Shown: in pieces, positions 24,447 through 33,457 of the stretch
Layout: the number at the start of each line of letters is the position of its first letter
Numbering within the stretch: position 1 is the first letter of the stretch
NCBI RefSeq assembly: GCF_900172235.1
Contig: NZ_FWFQ01000026.1
Span: forward strand, 1-46,042
Direction of reading: 5' to 3'
Source: Pseudoruegeria aquimaris
GTDB lineage: Bacteria; Pseudomonadota; Alphaproteobacteria; Rhodobacterales; Rhodobacteraceae
Length of the DNA: 46,042 nucleotides
Translations under genes and position numbers: made by a program
Notes under the pieces: generated by a model
Told to the model about the DNA's origin: nothing
Database searches by the model: none
The model's input: only the letters and a program-made list of their open reading frames with translations

Positions 24447-26014
24447 AGCCGGGATTGCCGCAGTTCGTTAGTGAGGACCTGAACCTGTTCCAGCGCATGG
24501 GTCTTGCCCTTGCTGCCGGCGGATTGACGGTTTTGACTCTTCCGCCGTTTTCTTGGCTCATCGCGGTCCCTGTCGCCTTCTCCGTGCTCTTTATCGTTCT
24601 CCGGAACATCTCAACCTCGCGCGCTTTCCTTGTCGGTTGGGCTTTCGGACTGGGCCAATTCGGGATTGGAATTTCCTGGATCGCCGAGAGCTTTTACGTC
24701 GATGCCGAACGTTTCGGCGCACTGGCGATTCCGGCGGTCGCGGGTCTGTCCGCCGGACTTGCCATCTTCCCGGGCATGGCGGCGATGCTTTTTGCCGCCA
24801 TCATGCAGCGCCGAGCTGTCGGCGGCATTGCGGCGGGCCTGCTGTTTGCAACCTGCTGGGTGGCCACGGAATGGCTGCGGGGTCATGTCCTGACAGGGTT
24901 TCCCTGGAACCTTGCCGCTTATGCCCTTGTCGACTATGCCGCCCTGCGCCAACCCGCCGCCTGGGTCGGAAGCTACGGTTTGGGCTTTCTCACGGTCTTC
25001 ATCGGCATATTGCCAGGTGTGTTGACTGTGGCGGCGCCAAAGAGACGCGCGCCTGTTCTCGTGCTCTTCGCCGTTGCTGTGGCGGGTTTCTGGGTTGGCG
25101 GTGCGCTTCGGTCAGGGCAGGACGTGCCGCCGACAGACGTTGCTTTGCGCATCGTCCAAGGCAATGTGCCACAAGTCGAGAAGTGGGTACCGGGCAGCCG
25201 CCAGCGAACCTTGGAAAAATACCTGGGCTTGTCCGCGCAACCCGGACGTTTCGATTTGCTGCTTTGGCCGGAAACGGCCTTCCCCGGCTTTCTGGACGAA
25301 GATGCTGCGGCACGCGCGCGGATATCTGCAGCTTTGCCAGACGGCAGGATCCTACTGACAGGTGCGCCTGACCGAGTGGAGGGCGATGGGGGAACCAGAT
25401 ATTTCAACACGGTTCAGGCCTATGACGGCAGCGGCGAGGTTCTGACGGGGTATGCAAAACATCATCTTGTTCCGTTCGGGGAATATGTGCCCCTGAAAGG
25501 CTGGCTGCCCATCGAGCGGCTGACCGAAGGGTTGGGCGATTTCACGCCGGGACCAGGGCCGCGCACGCTGGCGATCCCTGGCGCGCCTCTGGTCGCGGTG
25601 GCGATCTGTTACGAGATCATCTTTCCGGGCCACGTGGTCGATGACCTTTTCCGCCCCGACTGGATTTTCAACGCCACAAATGATGCCTGGTTCGGAACCA
25701 GCATCGGACCCGAGCAGCACCTCGCCTCCGCGCGGATGCGCGCGGTCGAGGAGGGACTTCCCGTGGTCCGGGCGGCCAACACTGGGATATCCGCGATCAT
25801 CGACGCCAAGGGAGAGATCATCGCGCGCCTCGAGACCGGACAAACTGGAGTCATAGATGCCACCCTGCCGACAGCGCTTGCGCCTACACCTTACGCACGT
25901 TTCGGTGATTGGACATCGCTGGCGCTCATCTGTGCGGTCTGGGCCTTAGCCTTTACCGTCGGATCGGCCAGACGACGTTTCAATTCAGAAAAATCAAAAT
26001 CGGAGGAATCGTGA
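24443..26014 (+). CDS. lnt: Apolipoprotein N-acyltransferase (plasmid copy)
   Basis: This 523-aa protein has an N-terminal membrane region of about six to seven helices and a C-terminal nitrilase-type domain. The catalytic triad is Glu277 (WPETAFPG), Lys339 (GYAKHHLVPFGEYVP) and Cys389 (AICYEIIFP), matching E. coli Lnt (267/335/387). It adds the third acyl chain to lipoproteins. I chose ATG 24443 since it overlaps the lspA stop as ATGA. LspA and Lnt side by side suggest a mobile lipoprotein maturation pair that acts on proteins induced with it. Confidence 0.9.
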   Translation: MKPGLPQFVSEDLNLFQRMGLALAAGGLTVLTLPPFSWLIAVPVAFSVLFIVLRNISTSRAFLVGWAFGLGQFGIGISWIAESFYVDAERFGALAIPAVAGLSAGLAIFPGMAAMLFAAIMQRRAVGGIAAGLLFATCWVATEWLRGHVLTGFPWNLAAYALVDYAALRQPAAWVGSYGLGFLTVFIGILPGVLTVAAPKRRAPVLVLFAVAVAGFWVGGALRSGQDVPPTDVALRIVQGNVPQVEKWVPGSRQRTLEKYLGLSAQPGRFDLLLWPETAFPGFLDEDAAARARISAALPDGRILLTGAPDRVEGDGGTRYFNTVQAYDGSGEVLTGYAKHHLVPFGEYVPLKGWLPIERLTEGLGDFTPGPGPRTLAIPGAPLVAVAICYEIIFPGHVVDDLFRPDWIFNATNDAWFGTSIGPEQHLASARMRAVEEGLPVVRAANTGISAIIDAKGEIIARLETGQTGVIDATLPTALAPTPYARFGDWTSLALICAVWALAFTVGSARRRFNSEKSKSEES

Positions 26015-26181
26015 TGCTGGTGCTCGCAGGCTTTGTCGGAGGGGCGCTCTGGGGTGGCTATCTGGCGCAACGGCAGAAAGGGAACCGCCTGGATATACTT
26101 CAATACGCGACAGGCTTCGGTATTGCTTTCGGCCTACTCGCTTTTTTCGCCTCGGTGATCCTCTTGCGCATCACGTCTTGA
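26014..26181 (+). CDS. Small membrane protein between lnt and the acylase homologue
   Basis: This 55-aa protein has two predicted membrane helices (LVLAGFVGGALWGGYLA and GFGIAFGLLAFFASVILL) and a basic turn (QRQKGNRLD). The ATG overlaps the lnt stop by one base and CGGAGG sits 7 bases before it. It resembles small inner-membrane proteins of unknown function found next to CtaG-type genes. It may be a subunit or adaptor. Confidence 0.6.
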   Translation: MLVLAGFVGGALWGGYLAQRQKGNRLDILQYATGFGIAFGLLAFFASVILLRITS

Positions 26182-26205
26182 GATTGCTTTGGCACCGGCA
26201 ACGAA

Positions 26206-28125
26206 TTGAAACGACTGTTCAACATATTACTGTACTTGCTCCTGGCGATTTTTGCATCAGGACTGGCCGTATCCGGTGTCGTCTACTTTCTTTTGCGCGC
26301 CTCCGTCCCCGACTATGACGAGGATTTCAGTGTTGCGGGAATCGAAGGTCCAGTCGATATTCTGCGAGATGCTGCGGCCATACCGCACATTTCTGCAGAC
26401 TCCGCTGCGGACGCCTATTTCGCGCTTGGTTTCGTTCACGCTCAGGACAGGCTTGGCCAGTTATTGAGGGCAAGGCGGGCAGCGCAAGCCTTGTTGCCAC
26501 TTGACCAGACGATCGAAGTCGAGCCTTCGACAGCCCAAGCGCTCGACGCATATGCCGCTGGTGTCAACGCGTGGCTTGGTCTGGTATCCGAAGGCGGGCG
26601 CGGCAGAGGCTCACCCGATCTGTTGATCGCGGATGAGAGAATGATCGCTGCCTGGAGACCCGTCGATAGTCTCAGACTTGCCCAAGCGTTTCTGAACGAT
26701 CTTCAACCCGAGAGACGCCAGAGTGACCTGTCCGGCTTGTCAGATCGACCTCTTTTGCCCGAGCTGTTTGTGACCTCGCCCAAGGTCAGCCTCGATGCTT
26801 GGGCGTTGCCTGGAGACAGAACAGCTTCGGGAGCACCAATTCTCGCCGCCGATATACGTGGCCCCTTATCGCTGCCTTCTGAATGGTACCTGGCGGATAT
26901 TCAACTCCCGACCGGAGCCGCGATTGGGGCTACAATGCCGGGTGTGCCCTTCATTGTCGTCGGTCGCAGCGAACGCGTCGCTTGGGCGTTCCGATCTCTG
27001 TCACTGACTGCCCTTAAAGAGCCAGTGAGTCCCACCGCTGCCAAGGCCGGCAATTTTCTGATGATGCTTGACCGTCTGGCGCGGTCCGCCGATGTGAACG
27101 ATGCTATGGACGCAAGCATGAACCTGGCACCAGCCGGATTGGAGATTCTTGCCATCGGCCGAGAAATCCTTGCTCGCTGGCCTGACAGGGAGGTCGAAAC
27201 GCCTTTCTCGTTTCGAGACGCCCGTCTGGCAGCTCTTGATGTGCGGCAACCGATATTCTCGGTCGAGGGCGCGATTGCGGCGCAGCGCGACACGGTCAGC
27301 ACTGCCGCGCGGGCGCTTCTTCCTATAATGGCAAAAGAGCTCTGGTTCGTGGGTTCCGCAGGCGCTCTCGAAGAGAACCGCGCAGATGAGTTTCGCGGCG
27401 ATATTCTGGGTCAACTTGCCCAATGGAATGGCGACATGGATCGCTTTTCACCGGAACCGCTCGTGTTCTGGGCCTGGGCGCGCGCGTTGCAAAAACGGAT
27501 ACTTCAGGATGAATTTCCATCCGCGACAACGGTCTGGGCCAGGCCAAATGCCGATATCCTATTTGCGGTGCTTTCAGATCGCGGAGGGAGCGCAATCTGG
27601 TGCGACATCCGCCCGTCCACCCGCATCGAGACCTGCCAGGATCAGGTTCGTGCGGCCCTGGATGATGCCATCGGCTGGCTTGTCGACCGCTACGGACCCG
27701 ATCCGTCAGATTGGGTCTGGGGCGAAGCACACGCTTTGAATATGGGGTGGGCGCCAATCCGATCGAGTGGGATCATCAGCGATCTGCTGTCTCTCGAAGC
27801 CCCATCTTCGGGCGATCCATACACACTGATTGCAACGCTGTTATCTTCTGACAATGACCGCCCCTTCGCGGCCAGCGCGGGCACCAATTTTCAGGCGGTC
27901 ATGTCGTTTTCGGAAGAAGCCGGATCCTATTTCATCGCGCCAGCCGGTCAGTCCGGCCACCCGCTCTCACGTTTCTATGAAAACCTTTTTCTCATGTGGA
28001 TGCAGGGCAAATATCTCACGATGTCCACTGATCTGTCCTTGGCCCGGGGTGGCGCTGTGGGAACATCCCGACTTTCACCGGTATCCGTCGATACGCCGAC
28101 AATACAAAATGACAGGAGCCGATGA
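26206..28125 (+). CDS. Penicillin-acylase (Ntn-hydrolase) homologue with altered catalytic site
   Basis: This 639-aa protein has one N-terminal membrane helix (residues 4-30) and the penicillin amidase layout: GFVHAQDRLGQLLRAR near 75-90, WVWGEAHALNMG and AGQSGHPLSRFYENL near the end. In the family the processed nucleophile is Ser in GSNNW, followed by TASG and NDPH. Here the region is V194-SLDAW-ALPGDRTASG, which aligns Leu196 at the nucleophile, with Ser195 one position early; NDPH reads ADIR. It starts with TTG, 24 bp after the small gene. It is therefore either inactive or works differently. Confidence 0.7.
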   Translation: MKRLFNILLYLLLAIFASGLAVSGVVYFLLRASVPDYDEDFSVAGIEGPVDILRDAAAIPHISADSAADAYFALGFVHAQDRLGQLLRARRAAQALLPLDQTIEVEPSTAQALDAYAAGVNAWLGLVSEGGRGRGSPDLLIADERMIAAWRPVDSLRLAQAFLNDLQPERRQSDLSGLSDRPLLPELFVTSPKVSLDAWALPGDRTASGAPILAADIRGPLSLPSEWYLADIQLPTGAAIGATMPGVPFIVVGRSERVAWAFRSLSLTALKEPVSPTAAKAGNFLMMLDRLARSADVNDAMDASMNLAPAGLEILAIGREILARWPDREVETPFSFRDARLAALDVRQPIFSVEGAIAAQRDTVSTAARALLPIMAKELWFVGSAGALEENRADEFRGDILGQLAQWNGDMDRFSPEPLVFWAWARALQKRILQDEFPSATTVWARPNADILFAVLSDRGGSAIWCDIRPSTRIETCQDQVRAALDDAIGWLVDRYGPDPSDWVWGEAHALNMGWAPIRSSGIISDLLSLEAPSSGDPYTLIATLLSSDNDRPFAASAGTNFQAVMSFSEEAGSYFIAPAGQSGHPLSRFYENLFLMWMQGKYLTMSTDLSLARGGAVGTSRLSPVSVDTPTIQNDRSR

Positions 28126-29114
28126 TCACTTACTTCCTCCTTTTCGACCCGTTTGGGTATGCGATTTCGCCAGTGTCCCTTGTTTCCGTCAGCTTGGCCG
28201 CATGGGTCTACATGCGCGGCCTCGTGCGATCCGCTCGCATTCGCGGGACGGTGTCTATGTGGCGGCAAGCCCTGTTCCTCGCTGGCTTGACCTGCATTCT
28301 CGCGGCCACAAATGCGCCTCTGGCTTCGTTGGGGCATAGCCTCTTTTCGGTGCACCAAGTGGAGCACCTTCTCCTCCGCCTTGCAGGACCACTACTCTTC
28401 GCGGTCTCTCAGCCGTGGCGATTATTGCAAGCCGGTTTGAACAGACGGTGGCGTCGATACCTCGACGCTCTTGGAAAATCTTTTGCATTTCGGTTCTTGG
28501 CACATCCGGTAACCGCCACTGCCGCGCTCATCACGTCGCTCTTTATCTGGCAGATTCCAGTGCTTTACGGACTTGCTCAGCGCATCGCGGCGATCGAGGT
28601 GTTCGCCCATTTTGCGATGGTGCTGGCAGGGATCTGGTATTTCGGCATGCTCTTCGACCCGAGAGATCCCCCTGAGGGCGCGAGGCGCGGCGCAAGGCTG
28701 ATCTCCGGTTTCGCGGTGATCGTTTCAAACATTTTTCTGGGTTCCTTGACGACACTCAAAGAGGTGAGCCTCTATGCTTCCTACCAAACGGCGGGAACCG
28801 GGTTTCTCGATCCCCTGTCCGACGAAACCATGGGTGGCTACACGATCTGGGTCCCGTCCTCGATGCTGATGATCGCCGCGATCATTCTGGTCATGAACGG
28901 GTGGAACGCGGCCGAGGTGCGTCGCTGGAATTCACGATACGAGTTGGTGCGAGGGTCAAACTCCGCGGCGCTCGAGTTTCCGGAAACGGCCGAAGAATTG
29001 CGTCTGAAAGTAGCAGAGCCAAACCGCGACATGGGCCGGACGCTCGCCATAGGTGCCTTGGTCATGTTCTTCATCGTCATGACGACGGTGGTGACAATTG
29101 TCTATGCGCTTTGA
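28122..29114 (+). CDS. CtaG-type cytochrome c oxidase assembly protein
   Basis: This 330-aa protein has about seven to eight helices: LGHSLFSVHQVEHLLLRLAG and HPVTATAALITSLF, then VFAHFAMVLAGIWYFGML. The His motifs are typical of the caa3-type CtaG family (not the Cox11 type). Family members assist copper insertion into heme-copper oxidases or act as copper transporters. It closes the operon, overlapping the acylase homologue by 4 nt. The copper chaperones at its start support a copper-delivery role. No oxidase subunit is present in the window. Confidence 0.78.
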   Translation: MITYFLLFDPFGYAISPVSLVSVSLAAWVYMRGLVRSARIRGTVSMWRQALFLAGLTCILAATNAPLASLGHSLFSVHQVEHLLLRLAGPLLFAVSQPWRLLQAGLNRRWRRYLDALGKSFAFRFLAHPVTATAALITSLFIWQIPVLYGLAQRIAAIEVFAHFAMVLAGIWYFGMLFDPRDPPEGARRGARLISGFAVIVSNIFLGSLTTLKEVSLYASYQTAGTGFLDPLSDETMGGYTIWVPSSMLMIAAIILVMNGWNAAEVRRWNSRYELVRGSNSAALEFPETAEELRLKVAEPNRDMGRTLAIGALVMFFIVMTTVVTIVYAL

Positions 29115-29357
29115 ACAGAGGAGCAAATCAAAGGTTGTATCCACGTCTTTTCCCGCGATCGACATTCTCGCTGCACCGTCGTCGCAGTCAGAGATTTTGG
29201 GCACACTATCTCGGGCTGGCCAAGCTCAGAGGACACGAACGATTTTCTGCACTAAGGTTGACCATCAGAACAAATGCCAACCCACCAGCCTTTGACTGCT
29301 GACGCCGCCGCCTCCTGAGTCTTGCTTTTCTGAATTTCGCGAGAACTTGATGCTGCG
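29115..29357 (+). other. Gap between the metal operon and mntR
   Basis: No promoter, terminator or convincing gene was identified in this 243-bp stretch between convergent units. A short open frame (about 29098-29295) has no ribosome site or recognisable domain. Confidence 0.4.
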
Positions 29358-29828
29358 CTACTTGCCGCTTTGAGATTGCAGGAGGGCGTGTTCGAAGGCC
29401 TCCAGCGTGGTCGTGCTGACGTGATGCTCGATCCCTTCCGCATCGCGTTCCGCAGTCTCTTCGTCGATTCCCAGGCTGAGGAGAAACGCGACGACGATCC
29501 TGTGTCGTCGGCGGCAGGCCTCGGCCAACTCCCGACCGGCATCCGTGAGGAATATGGCGCGGTAAGGTTCCCGCCGCACCAGGCCAGCAGCTTTGAGCCG
29601 CGAGATGTTCTTGGTCACGGTCGGCGGCTTCACTCCAAAACGTTCGGCGATTTCCACCGGCCTTGCCTCTCCGCGCGACTCGATCAGTTCGGCGATCAGT
29701 TCAACGTAATCTTCCGCCATTTCGCTCTCATGTGCCTGACGCACGGTCGCGAACCCCTCAGCCTGTGCTTCGGGAGCCCTGTCGACAGTTTCGAACGGTT
29801 CATGTTCCTGTGATTGCAGCTTTGTCAT
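29358..29828 (-). CDS. mntR: MntR-like manganese-responsive repressor
   Basis: This 156-aa DtxR/MntR-family protein matches E. coli MntR closely: ATVRQAHESEMAEDYVELIA, then PVEIAERFGVKPPTVTKNIS (recognition helix) and GIEHHVSTTTLEAFEH (metal ligands Glu, His). In the family Mn(II) binding allows DNA binding. I took ATG 29828; the longer frame from 29864 lacks a ribosome site. It is divergent from the peroxidase/transporter operon with only 94 bp between, so it probably represses that operon. Confidence 0.82.
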   Translation of the reverse strand: MTKLQSQEHEPFETVDRAPEAQAEGFATVRQAHESEMAEDYVELIAELIESRGEARPVEIAERFGVKPPTVTKNISRLKAAGLVRREPYRAIFLTDAGRELAEACRRRHRIVVAFLLSLGIDEETAERDAEGIEHHVSTTTLEAFEHALLQSQSGK

Positions 29829-29922
29829 AGTTGGGACTTTGCAGGGAAACTGCAGGATTGACAACTTGTTTGCTTAGGGTAGATAAATTAGCCGTGTCTA
29901 ACTTTTGAATTCGGAGACTGCG

Positions 29923-31803
29923 GTGATTCAGAAATTCCTTGGAGCGTTCATTGTCGCACTCGCAAGTGCGCTCGTCCTGTCCGGACCTGTCGCTGCGACG
30001 CCTGCCAAGGAGGCTCCATGGCTTCCCGAGGCGGCGGCCTACCGGCTGACTCTCTTCCTCGGAAATCTCGAACCGCTGCCTTGGGATGACGTCGGGACCG
30101 CCTGGGCCGAACCCTACCGGGGTTCGGAATTCTCTGTTGGTGCATTGGCATGGCTGGACGGCAACAGCGACATCGGACCCGCCCCCCTTCTGGACGCCAT
30201 CACTCGCGAAGACCGCCAGGCGGTCTTTGCCGAGGCGACGCGGCTGATCGCGCGCCGGATCGACGAGGAACTGGACCGAGCAGTCATGGCCGACGACCCT
30301 GCACGTGCGCAGCAGGCCGTGCGGACAGCCCGAGAACTCTATCGCTCGTTCGCGGACGGTATCGCGGCTGCTGATCCCGACGCTTCGAGACGCATCGGCC
30401 TCGCCTGGCTGGAACTCAACAGCAGCACAGGTTCCGCCGGTGTTCTTGGTGCTGGTGCCACACCCGCGAGTCGCAAAACCATGGAAGCCGCGCGCGAAGT
30501 CATCTCCCTCTATCTCGCCGAGAATTACCTCGTTGACGATTTCGCGCCGCGCCGGACGCTGAGCGCGCTGCCGGAAACTGTTGTCCTGAGTGGCCGCACC
30601 ATCGAGGTGCCGCCTAGCCTGCCGCCGGGGTTTGACATCTTCGATCAGGATCCGCTGCCGCGCCTCGTCCTCAATTTCGAGGAGCAGGGCATCGACGAGA
30701 CCGACCTGCCATTGGTGGCCTATGGCGACATGCTATTCGACAGCGCGCAAATCTTTGGCAATCCGGCGCAGGGTCTCGGGGTCGCTTGTTCGACCTGTCA
30801 CAACCGATCGGACGTTAACCAGAGGCTTTTCATTCCGGGTGCGAGCCATCAACCAGGCGCGATCGATGTCGATGGCGCCTTCTTCAACCCGATCTTCAAT
30901 GACCGGCGTGATGATCCGATTGACATCCCCAGCCTCCGTGGCCTGCGCTTCACCGGGCCCTACGGCCGCGATGGCCGCTTCGCCTCCTTGCGCGATTTCA
31001 CCCGCAACGTCATCGTCAACGAGTTCGGCGGCGATGAACCGACGCCCTTCATGCTGGATGCTCTGCTCGCCTACATGCTCGAATTCGACTTCCTGCCCAA
31101 CTCCATGCTGACACCGGATGGTCAGCTGACCGAAGCCGCTCCCGAGGCAGCGCGGCGCGGCGAAGCGATCTTCAATACACCCTTCGCGGCGCTCGGCGAC
31201 CGTTCCTGCTCCAGCTGCCACGTCCCGGACACGAACTTCCTGGACCGGCAGGCCCATGATATCGGCTCGGTTGCGTTGGCCTACGATGGCGCCCGCACCG
31301 GTGCGATGGATACACCCACGCTGCTCGGCACCGTCTACACCGCGCCCTATTTCCACGACGGGTCGCTGCCGACCCTGGCCGCTGTCGTGGACTGGTTCGA
31401 CGAATCGAAGTCGCTCGGCCTGACCGGAGCGGAACGGGCCGACCTGACGGCCTATCTGGAGACCGTGGGCGCAGCGGACGAGCCCTATGAGGCATTCGAC
31501 GCCGAGAACACCGCCTTCCGGCTGGCATTCTCCGAACTGACGACCTTCGCCTCGACGCTTGATACGCTGCTGCCGCAGCGGGATGCAAAACATATCCTGC
31601 TGCTGACCGACACCGTGGCCGCGGACCTTTCGGCGGACGCCAGCACAATGTCGAACCTGGCTGCGCGGCCTGAAGTCTACGCGTTGGCCCAACGTCTGGC
31701 CGAGGTTGGTGACGCCGTTCGTACTGATGACTGGGTGGCTGCCGAAACAAGCTGGACCGCGTTCAAGTCCGAAGCCGACGCAATCGAAGAGAGGGCATTC
31801 TGA
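29923..31803 (+). CDS. Di-heme cytochrome c peroxidase/MauG-like protein
   Basis: This 626-aa protein has a signal peptide (to about AAT, residue 24) and two c-type heme sites: CSTCH at 289-293 and CSSCH at 429-433. FTGPYGRDGRFASLRDF and TAPYFHDGSLPTLAAVVDW surround the hemes, as in bacterial di-heme peroxidases and MauG. It is much longer than a standard peroxidase (about 340 aa) because of an extra N-terminal domain of about 250 residues, resembling imelysin-type or Fe-transport partners. GTG 29923 is preferred since CGGAG lies 6 bases upstream. It probably works in the periplasm; the following transporter genes overlap it. Confidence 0.75.
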   Translation: MIQKFLGAFIVALASALVLSGPVAATPAKEAPWLPEAAAYRLTLFLGNLEPLPWDDVGTAWAEPYRGSEFSVGALAWLDGNSDIGPAPLLDAITREDRQAVFAEATRLIARRIDEELDRAVMADDPARAQQAVRTARELYRSFADGIAAADPDASRRIGLAWLELNSSTGSAGVLGAGATPASRKTMEAAREVISLYLAENYLVDDFAPRRTLSALPETVVLSGRTIEVPPSLPPGFDIFDQDPLPRLVLNFEEQGIDETDLPLVAYGDMLFDSAQIFGNPAQGLGVACSTCHNRSDVNQRLFIPGASHQPGAIDVDGAFFNPIFNDRRDDPIDIPSLRGLRFTGPYGRDGRFASLRDFTRNVIVNEFGGDEPTPFMLDALLAYMLEFDFLPNSMLTPDGQLTEAAPEAARRGEAIFNTPFAALGDRSCSSCHVPDTNFLDRQAHDIGSVALAYDGARTGAMDTPTLLGTVYTAPYFHDGSLPTLAAVVDWFDESKSLGLTGAERADLTAYLETVGAADEPYEAFDAENTAFRLAFSELTTFASTLDTLLPQRDAKHILLLTDTVAADLSADASTMSNLAARPEVYALAQRLAEVGDAVRTDDWVAAETSWTAFKSEADAIEERAF

Positions 31804-32678
31804 TGGCGATCCATATGAACCGCAGAACGATGTTGGCGCTGGCCGCTGCGGGCGCAGTATCGCTCGCAACCCCGCTGGCCGCGCAGGACACTGCGTTGCG
31901 GCTGGCTTTCATCCCGCAGGAGAACCCCGAGAAGCTCCTGGGCGACATAGAGGCCATCAGCGGCTGGCTGGCCAGTGAGATCGGCGTCCCCGTCGAAGGG
32001 TTCGTCACCATCGACCATGCGGCGGCGGTCGAGGCGCTGAGAAACGGCGACGCCGACATCTCCTTCATGGGCGCCCTGCCCTTCGTTCTGGCCGAGGCCG
32101 AGATCGGCGCGGTGCCGCTTCTCTCCGAGGTCTACCGCGACGCGCCGAGTTATACGGGACGCATTTTCGTGCGTCGCGACAGTGGCATCGGCGCGCTTGC
32201 AGACCTGCGCGGACGCGACATCGCATTCGCCGATCCGATCTCGGAATCGGGCTATCTCTACCCGCTCGCCGAATTCGTCGAGGCTCGGCTGATCGACGGC
32301 CCAGGCGCGGCGGAGGCATTCTTCGGCCGCGTCTTCTTCGCAGGCGGCTATCAGCAGGCCATGCAGGCGATGGCCGAAGGTCTGGTCGACGCTGCGGGTG
32401 CCAGCCAGTATGCCGACCTGCTCCTGACGCCGCAGCAGCAAGCACAGGTGACATGGATCGCGGAAAGCCCGCCAATCCCCAGCCATGTCGTGATCGCGCG
32501 ACCCGGGTTGGATGCCGAGGTGCAAGACCGCTTCACCAACGCGATGCTGCGGCTCAACGAGCCCGAGAACCGCGACAAGCTGCGCTATCTCTACGGGCCG
32601 GACGGCTATGTCAGGGCCGACCCTGCCGCCTATGACGGCGTGCGCGACATGGCACGGCGATATGGGCTCCTGGAATGA
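31803..32678 (+). CDS. PhnD-like periplasmic substrate-binding protein
   Basis: This 291-aa protein has a twin-Arg-like signal (MNRRTMLALAAAGAVSLATP, ending LAAQ) and the PhnD/SsuA-type fold: LRLAFIPQENPEKLLGDIEA, FMGALPFVLAEAE, and ISESGYLYPLAEF. The family binds phosphonate, phosphite or related anions, but such proteins have been recruited for other ligands. The gene is coupled to the peroxidase by TGATG. Context with an MntR repressor makes a metal, or a metal chelate, a possible ligand. That is inference. Confidence 0.75.
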   Translation: MAIHMNRRTMLALAAAGAVSLATPLAAQDTALRLAFIPQENPEKLLGDIEAISGWLASEIGVPVEGFVTIDHAAAVEALRNGDADISFMGALPFVLAEAEIGAVPLLSEVYRDAPSYTGRIFVRRDSGIGALADLRGRDIAFADPISESGYLYPLAEFVEARLIDGPGAAEAFFGRVFFAGGYQQAMQAMAEGLVDAAGASQYADLLLTPQQQAQVTWIAESPPIPSHVVIARPGLDAEVQDRFTNAMLRLNEPENRDKLRYLYGPDGYVRADPAAYDGVRDMARRYGLLE

Positions 32679-33457
32679 CCACCGCCATCCGGATCGACGA
32701 CCTGAACTTTGCCCATCCGGGCGGGAGTGTTCCGGCGCTGGAGCGAGTCTCGCTTACGATTTCGACCGGCGAAAGCGTCGCTTTGCTCGGCCCGTCCGGG
32801 GCAGGAAAAACAACGCTGCTGGCATTGCTCGATGGCAGGCTCCACGGCTGGCGCGGGCGCGTTTCAGTCTTGGGTGCGCCGCTCGATCCAGACCAACCGC
32901 CGCCGCGCGCAAGCCGACCTGATACCGGTTTCGTATTTCAGGAATTCGCCTTGGTCGAACGCTCCACGGTTCTGCGCAACGTGCTCAACGGCCGCCTAGG
33001 CCGGATGGCGCCCCTGCGCGCCCTGCTGGGGTCGCCAAGGCCACATGATCTCGACATTGCGCGCACAGCCCTCACTGATTGCGGCATTGCCGATCTCGCC
33101 GAACGCCGGGTCGACAGTCTCAGCGGCGGCCAGCGGCAGCGCGTGGCCATTGCGCGGTGTCTCGCGCAGGAGCCACGGCTGATCCTCGCCGACGAGCCGG
33201 TGAGCAACCTCGACCCCACCCGCGCTGGGGAGGTCTTGGCGCTGCTGACCGGGGCGGCGCAAGCGCGCGGCGCAACGGCGCTGTTTTCCTCGCACCAGCC
33301 CGACCTGGCGCGGCGTTTCGCGCAGCGCATCATCGGCATGCGGAACGGGCGGATCGTGTTCGATGTGCCGACATCCGAGTTGCAGGACGAGGCGACGGCG
33401 GCTCTCTACCGGGAGGCAGAGCCGATGCCCGGTTCCGGCCTCCGGGCGGTATCCTGA
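32675..33457 (+). CDS. PhnC-like ABC transporter ATPase
   Basis: This 260-aa protein has all ABC motifs: Walker A GPSGAGKTT, Q-loop FVFQEF, signature LSGGQRQRVAIARC, Walker B RLILADEPVSNLDP and H-loop FSSHQPD. It resembles PhnC. It overlaps the binding-protein gene by 4 nt and the permease gene by one base. It energises import through the membrane partner encoded next. Confidence 0.88.
   Translation: MTTAIRIDDLNFAHPGGSVPALERVSLTISTGESVALLGPSGAGKTTLLALLDGRLHGWRGRVSVLGAPLDPDQPPPRASRPDTGFVFQEFALVERSTVLRNVLNGRLGRMAPLRALLGSPRPHDLDIARTALTDCGIADLAERRVDSLSGGQRQRVAIARCLAQEPRLILADEPVSNLDPTRAGEVLALLTGAAQARGATALFSSHQPDLARRFAQRIIGMRNGRIVFDVPTSELQDEATAALYREAEPMPGSGLRAVS

Noticed and set aside
29098-29302. 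Possible small gene or IS remnant between ctaG and mntR
   Set aside because: Parts look faintly transposase-like in one frame, but there is no terminal repeat, no ribosome site and no solid match.
30733-31869. 378-codon frame opposite the di-heme peroxidase
   Set aside because: It is antisense to both CxxCH heme sites and has no recognisable protein features.
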